Assembly (NCBI RefSeq): GCF_038502225.1
Contig: NC_091374.1
Coordinates: forward strand, 7,187,038-7,251,037
Source: Cherax quadricarinatus
Taxonomy: Eukaryota > Arthropoda > Malacostraca > Decapoda > Parastacidae
Direction: 5' to 3'
Length of the DNA: 64,000 bases
Numbering within the stretch: the stretch's first letter is position 1; every line of letters begins with the position of its first letter. Positions 59,428 through 64,000 of the stretch are shown here, in pieces. The notes below the pieces were generated by a model that worked only from the letters and a program-made list of their open reading frames with translations, made no database searches and had not been told where the DNA came from. Both the position numbers and the translations under genes were made by a program.

Positions 59428-60687
59428 ATGAAGCTGTGTGTAGTCTGTGGTCAGTCAAACAAACGGGCTTCCACATGCATAAATTGTCATTTCTGTGGAA
59501 ATTGGTGTCACGCCCCTTGTGCAGATATCCAAGAACTAGCTACAAGCAGTATTAAAACAGGGAAGTGTTTTTGGGTATGCCCAAATGAGATAAATCTGTG
59601 GACTAAAATCACAAGGGTATTAAAAGAGGTCAACATCAAAGCTGCTTTCATAGAAAACCTGGAAGCTTTCTACAACAGATGGGAACACAAAAAGTCCGGG
59701 CTGAATGGTACTGCCCTTGATACTGGCCATGTAGTCAGAAACTGTAAGGCTGGAGATGATGTCCTGGTAGTCAGTAAATGGGGGGCTGATAGTGCTGTCC
59801 TGGGAGACAGTAATGGGGAAGCTGGAGGTGCTGTCCTGGGAGACAGTAATGGTGAAGCTGGAGGTGCTGTCCTGGGAGACAGTAATGGTGAAGCTGGAGA
59901 TGCTGTCCTGGGAGACAGTAATGGGGAAGCTGGAGATGCTGTCCTGGGAGACAGTAATGGTGAAGCTGGAGATTTTGTCCAGGTAGTCGGGAACTATATG
60001 CAGGAAGGAATACATATGAATGACCGCATAGGGGACAGGAGCCATAGTAGGGAAACAAGTGTAGTCAAAGATAAGATAAAACCAATATTGCAAACTAGAA
60101 ATACCGCAGGAAATAGCAAACAAGAGGACTCCACTAGCAATAGTGAGGATATATTACCAAAAACAAATGGTGGGAGCTCCATTGTTGGTGCTAGGGAGGA
60201 TAGAAGTAAGACAGGGAAACATGCACCAACAGGGAATACAGTCACAGAAACCCAAGGCAAACGGAAACCAAGCCTGTGCACATACTATGCACTCGGTATC
60301 TGCTGGCATGGGAAATCTGGAAAAACAGATGGGACGTGCAACTATGACCACCCTAGGAAATGCCATGCCCATATGACAACAGGAAAATGCAAACTCCCTT
60401 CCTGTAAGCTTTTTCACCCTGAACTGTGTACCTCTTCAGTACAGGAAAGACTGTGCTATAACTTAAATTGCCAGGCATACCATCTAAAGGGGACAAAAAG
60501 ATACAAAACATCCAGGCCATGGGAAAACCTGGGTAGCCACAGCCACTCAAGAGGGAGAGGTTTTTTAGTGCCAGGAAGGAAAAAAAACTGGCAGGAAATG
60601 GCAGAAATCGTACACCAAATCCAGTCATTCCTGGAGTGGAACCACAGTCGATGGCCTCCACTCCAAACCAACAGATACAGATACTAA
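59428..60687 (+). CDS. LINE-G ORF1: PHD-like finger, 12-residue repeats, three CCCH fingers
   Basis: A 419-residue protein. Residues 4-51 form a Cys4-His-Cys3 pattern (C4, C7, C17, C20, H28, C31, C47, C51) like a PHD finger. Residues about 123-184 hold five copies of AVLGDSNGEAGD (36-bp DNA repeat, 59794-59973). Residues 284-352 hold three tandem CCCH fingers: C284-C292-C304-H308 (x7-x11-x3), then C312-C321-C326-H330 and C334-C343-C348-H352 (both x8-x4-x3), a pattern typical of RNA-binding fingers. The C-terminus is basic. The protein would package the element RNA; the PHD-like finger could bind chromatin (inference). The ATG at 59428 is the first of the frame. The 3' end overlaps ORF2 by 52 bases in another frame. 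Confidence 0.87.
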   Translation: MKLCVVCGQSNKRASTCINCHFCGNWCHAPCADIQELATSSIKTGKCFWVCPNEINLWTKITRVLKEVNIKAAFIENLEAFYNRWEHKKSGLNGTALDTGHVVRNCKAGDDVLVVSKWGADSAVLGDSNGEAGGAVLGDSNGEAGGAVLGDSNGEAGDAVLGDSNGEAGDAVLGDSNGEAGDFVQVVGNYMQEGIHMNDRIGDRSHSRETSVVKDKIKPILQTRNTAGNSKQEDSTSNSEDILPKTNGGSSIVGAREDRSKTGKHAPTGNTVTETQGKRKPSLCTYYALGICWHGKSGKTDGTCNYDHPRKCHAHMTTGKCKLPSCKLFHPELCTSSVQERLCYNLNCQAYHLKGTKRYKTSRPWENLGSHSHSRGRGFLVPGRKKNWQEMAEIVHQIQSFLEWNHSRWPPLQTNRYRY

Positions 60688-63600
60688 TGCCGGAAAAAAA
60701 ATCCCCCCCCAGTACCAACAATACCACCAGTCCGATAACATTCTTCTTTGCAAATATACAGGGTCTAAAGCCAGCAACAAACAACAAAATACCTTTCATC
60801 CGTGGACTGCTTGCAGAGGCAAAGGCAATGTTCGCGGCTTTCACTGAGACCCACATAAAGGATCACTTAGACAACGAAATATGGATCCCAGGTTACAACC
60901 TATACAGATGTGACAGAGTGAACAGGCAAAAGGGGGGGGTTGGCCTGTACATTGCAGAGTCACTTGTTTGCACAGAACTGCTAAATGCCTCAAATGATGT
61001 AGTGGAAGTTTTAGCAGTAAAGGTCGAGAACCAAAACCTAGTCATTGTGATAGTCTACAAGCCTCCGGATGCAACATCCCAGCAATTCCAGGAACAGCTG
61101 TTAAAAATTGACCACTGTCTGGAAAACCTTCCAGCTCCTGCACCCAACATCTTGCTCCTGGGGGATTTCAACTTAAGGCACCTAAAATGGAGGAATATAG
61201 CAAATAATATTGTTGCAGTAATAACACCAGGAGGCAGCTCTGATGAAAACTCACACTCACGCGAGCTTTTAAATCTCTGCACAAAATTCAATTTAAACCA
61301 GCAAATAATAGAGCCTACTAGACTGGAGAATACACTAGACCTCATCTTCACTAACAATGATGATCTGATAAGAAATATCACCATATCAAAAACAATATAC
61401 TCAGATCACAACATAATTGAGGTTCAGTCATGTATGCGCGGAGCCCCAGACCGACATAATGAGATTAGTCACGAGGGAGCATTCACCAAATTCAACTTCA
61501 ATAACAAAAACATAAAGTGGGACCAAGTAAACCAAGTCCTAACCGATATAAGCTGGGAAGATATACTAAGCAACACAGACCCCAACTTATGCCTAGAACA
61601 GATTAACTCGGTAGCACTCGATGTATGCACAAGGCTTATTCCTCTAAGAAAAAGGAGGAGTAGATGTAAAACAGAAAGAGACAGGCGCTCCCTTTACAGG
61701 CGACGGAAAAGAATAACAGAGCGGCTAAAAGAGGTCAATATATCTGAAATGCGTAGGGAGACACTGGTCAGAGAAATAGCAAGCATCGAACTTAAGCTAA
61801 AAGAATCCTTTAGGAGTCAGGAATCGCGGGAAGAACTAAAAGCCATAAATGAAATCGAAAGAAACCCAAAGTATTTCTTCTCCTATGCCAAATCAAAATC
61901 GAGAACAACGTCCAGTATTGGGCCCCTACTTAAACAAGATGGGTCCTACACAGATGACAACAAGGAAATGAGTGAGCTACTCAAGTCCCAATATGACTCA
62001 GTTTTTAGCAAGCCGCTAACCAGACTGAGAGTCGAAGATCAAAATGAATTTTTTATGAGAGAGCCACAAAATTTGATTAACACAAGCCTATCCGATGTTA
62101 TCCTGACGCCAAATGACTTCGAACAGGCGATAAATGACATGCCCATGCACTCTGCCCCAGGGCCAGACTCATGGAACTCTGTGTTCATCAAGAACTGCAA
62201 GAAGCCCCTATCACGAGCCTTTTCCATCCTATGGAGAGGGAGCATGGACACGGGGGTCGTCCCACAGTTACTAAAAACAACAGACATAGCCCCACTCCAC
62301 AAAGGGGGCAGTAAAGCAACAGCAAAGAACTACAGACCAATAGCACTAACATCCCATATCATAAAAATCTTTGAAAGGGTCCTAAGAAGCAAGATCACCA
62401 CGCATCTAGAAACCCATCAGTTACACAACCCAGGGCAACATGGGTTTAGAACAGGTCGCTCCTGTCTGTCTCAACTATTGGACCACTACGACAAGGTCCT
62501 AAATGCACTAGAAGACAAAAAGAATGCAGATGTAATATATACAGACTTTGCAAAAGCCTTCGACAAGTGTGACCATGGCGTAATAGCGCACAAAATGCGT
62601 GCTAAAGGAATAACAGGAAAAGTCGGTCGATGGATCTATAATTTCCTCACTAACAGAACACAGAGAGTAGTCGTCAACAGAGTAAAGTCCGAGGCAGCTA
62701 CGGTGAAAAGCTCTGTTCCACAAGGCACAGTACTCGCTCCCATCTTGTTCCTCATCCTTATATCCGACATAGACAAGGATGTCAGCCACAGCACCGTGTC
62801 TTCCTTTGCAGATGACACCCGAATCTGCATGACAGTGTCTTCCATTGCAGACACTGCAAAGCTCCAGGCAGACATCAACCAAATCTTTCAGTGGGCTGCA
62901 GAAAACAATATGAAGTTCAACGATGAGAAATTTCAATTACTCAGATATGGTAAACATGAGGAAATTAAATCTTCATCAGAGTACAAAACAAATTCTGGCC
63001 ACAAAATAGAGCGAAACACCAACGTCAAAGACCTGGGAGTGATCATGTCGGAGGATCTCACCTTCAAGGACCATAACATTGTATCAATCGCATCTGCTAG
63101 AAAAATGACAGGATGGATAATGAGAACCTTCAAAACTAGGGAGGCCAAGCCCATGATGACACTCTTCAGGTCACTTGTTCTATCTAGGCTGGAATATTGC
63201 TGCACACTAACAGCACCTTTCAAGGCAGGTGAAATTGCCGACCTAGAAAATGTACAGAGAACTTTCACGGCGCGCATAACGGAGATAAAACACCTCAATT
63301 ATTGGGAGCGCTTGAGGTTCCTAAACCTGTATTCCCTGGAACGCAGGAGGGAGAGATACATGATTATATACACCTGGAAAATCCTAGAGGGACTAGTACC
63401 GAACTTGCACACGAAAATCACCCACTACGAAAGCAAAAGACTTGGCAGACGATGCACCATCCCCCCAATGAAAAGCAGGGGTGTCACTAGCACGTTAAGA
63501 GACCATACAATAAGTGTCAGGGGCCCGAGACTGTTCAACTGCCTCCCAGCACACATAAGGGGGATTACCAACAGACCCCTGGCAGTCTTCAAGCTGGCAC

Positions 63601-63743
63601 TGGACAAGCACCTAAAGTCAGTTCCGGATCAGCCGGGCTGTGGCTCGTATGTTGGTTTGCGTGCAGCCAGCAGCAACAGCCTGGTTGATCAGGCTCTGAT
63701 CCACCAGGAGGCCTGGTCTCAGACCGGGCCGCGGGGGCGTTGA
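60636..63743 (+). CDS. LINE-G ORF2: endonuclease and reverse transcriptase
   Basis: A 1035-residue polyprotein. APE-type endonuclease: FFFANIQGLKP (Asn40), FTETHIKDH (Glu71), GDFN at 176-179 and SDH at 256-258. A basic region near 330-370 follows. RT: SAPGPDSWNSVF, HKGG, NYRPIALTS, HGFRTGRSC, YTDFAKAFDK, SSVPQGTVLAPILF and FADD at 724-727, then KDLGVIMSEDL, the C-terminal RGPRLFNCLPAHIRG and a final segment NSLVDQALIHQEAWSQTG that I know as a very common decapod repeat-encoded tail. No stop or frameshift. The start inside ORF1 suggests reinitiation or frameshifting. Confidence 0.92.
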   Translation: MEPQSMASTPNQQIQILMPEKKSPPSTNNTTSPITFFFANIQGLKPATNNKIPFIRGLLAEAKAMFAAFTETHIKDHLDNEIWIPGYNLYRCDRVNRQKGGVGLYIAESLVCTELLNASNDVVEVLAVKVENQNLVIVIVYKPPDATSQQFQEQLLKIDHCLENLPAPAPNILLLGDFNLRHLKWRNIANNIVAVITPGGSSDENSHSRELLNLCTKFNLNQQIIEPTRLENTLDLIFTNNDDLIRNITISKTIYSDHNIIEVQSCMRGAPDRHNEISHEGAFTKFNFNNKNIKWDQVNQVLTDISWEDILSNTDPNLCLEQINSVALDVCTRLIPLRKRRSRCKTERDRRSLYRRRKRITERLKEVNISEMRRETLVREIASIELKLKESFRSQESREELKAINEIERNPKYFFSYAKSKSRTTSSIGPLLKQDGSYTDDNKEMSELLKSQYDSVFSKPLTRLRVEDQNEFFMREPQNLINTSLSDVILTPNDFEQAINDMPMHSAPGPDSWNSVFIKNCKKPLSRAFSILWRGSMDTGVVPQLLKTTDIAPLHKGGSKATAKNYRPIALTSHIIKIFERVLRSKITTHLETHQLHNPGQHGFRTGRSCLSQLLDHYDKVLNALEDKKNADVIYTDFAKAFDKCDHGVIAHKMRAKGITGKVGRWIYNFLTNRTQRVVVNRVKSEAATVKSSVPQGTVLAPILFLILISDIDKDVSHSTVSSFADDTRICMTVSSIADTAKLQADINQIFQWAAENNMKFNDEKFQLLRYGKHEEIKSSSEYKTNSGHKIERNTNVKDLGVIMSEDLTFKDHNIVSIASARKMTGWIMRTFKTREAKPMMTLFRSLVLSRLEYCCTLTAPFKAGEIADLENVQRTFTARITEIKHLNYWERLRFLNLYSLERRRERYMIIYTWKILEGLVPNLHTKITHYESKRLGRRCTIPPMKSRGVTSTLRDHTISVRGPRLFNCLPAHIRGITNRPLAVFKLALDKHLKSVPDQPGCGSYVGLRAASSNSLVDQALIHQEAWSQTGPRGR

Positions 63744-63774
63744 CCCCCGGAACTCTCTCCAGGTAAACTCCAGG

Positions 63775-64000
63775 TAAACAGGGATACCTCTGAATCTCTC
63801 CTTTTCGTCATATCATTCACATATACCAGAAATAGCACCGGCCCTAGTACTGACCCCTATGGAAGCCCGCTCGTCATTGGTGCCCACTCTAACACCTCGT
63901 CATATACCATGACTCGTATCCTTCCTGTCAGGTATTCTCTGATCCATTGCAGTGCCTTTCCTGCAATTTCTACCTTCTTCTCTGGCTTTTGCACTAATCT
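63775..64000 (-). pseudogene. LINE-C copy, right part (RT core), continues off the window
   Basis: The minus strand encodes LVQKPEKKVEIAGKALQWIR, then MTSGLP-stop-GSVLGPVLFLVYV with NDMTKRRDSEVSLF. The stop replaces the Q of the usual VPQG. The frame ends in SLF exactly where the FADD box should begin, and its continuation DVILML lies at 58250. So 57406-58250 and 63775-64000 are one LINE-C copy split by LINE-G. Confidence 0.8.

Larger units (their letters stand above)
58251..63774 (+). mobile_element. LINE-G: apparently full-length retrotransposon
   Basis: About 5.5 kb: a 5' UTR of about 1.18 kb (58251-59427), ORF1 (59428-60687), overlapping ORF2 (60636-63743) and a very short 3' UTR ending in two CTCCAGGTAAA repeats (63758-63774). 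Both ORFs are open. It sits inside a LINE-C copy, whose halves flank it. A few bases of target seem lost; I see no clear target duplication. The group is Jockey/CR1-like by its motifs. Confidence 0.82.

Noticed and set aside
59620..60123. Minus-strand ORFs opposite LINE-G ORF1
   Set aside because: Shadow frames of the 36-bp coding repeat.

Overview
This 64 kb window is intergenic DNA from a large, repeat-rich animal genome. The best guess is a decapod crustacean, probably crayfish-like. The reasons are the very abundant (AT)n arrays, LINE, SINE and short inverted-repeat families of a kind I know from decapod genomes, and the complete lack of bacterial gene organisation. I see no host protein-coding gene, no rRNA and no convincing functional tRNA gene. 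Almost all coding sequence belongs to retrotransposons. The species call is inference.

Layout. 1-2.7 kb: 3' end of a LINE (LINE-A), a mariner-like transposase remnant and an inverted piece of LINE-A. 2.7-7.9 kb: an apparently intact CR1-type LINE (LINE-B; ORF1 with an SGNH-hydrolase domain, ORF2 with endonuclease and reverse transcriptase) inserted into an older copy of the same family. 8.8-10.3 kb: a 42-bp minisatellite. 10.8-17.5 kb: AT arrays, MITEs, a tRNA-derived SINE and a 28-bp minisatellite. 17.7-19 kb: C-terminal part of another LINE (LINE-F). 22.2-22.9 kb: 3' part of a Penelope-like element with a GIY-YIG domain. 24-38.6 kb: a mosaic of MITEs, SINEs, LINE 3' ends and AT arrays. 38.6-44.6 kb: two minus-strand LINEs (LINE-E fragment; nearly full LINE-D with two single-base frameshifts). 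44.6-58 kb: minisatellites and degenerate dispersed repeats. 57.4-64 kb: a nearly full LINE-G (ORF1 with a PHD-like finger, 12-residue repeats and three CCCH fingers; ORF2 of 1035 aa) inserted into a LINE-C copy, interrupting its catalytic FADD box.

How the parts relate. LINE-B and LINE-G each carry both ORFs needed for target-primed reverse transcription and look recent. The SINEs share a sequence module with the 3' UTR of LINE-E, and a second non-coding repeat (DR5) shares its 3' end with LINE-A; both patterns suggest that non-autonomous elements borrow LINE machinery. Many element copies begin or end at an (AT)n array, so these arrays are either insertion sites or products of insertion.

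Labels LINE-A to LINE-G and DR1 to DR5 are local names. Clade assignments rest on motif reading and remembered family features, not on a search.
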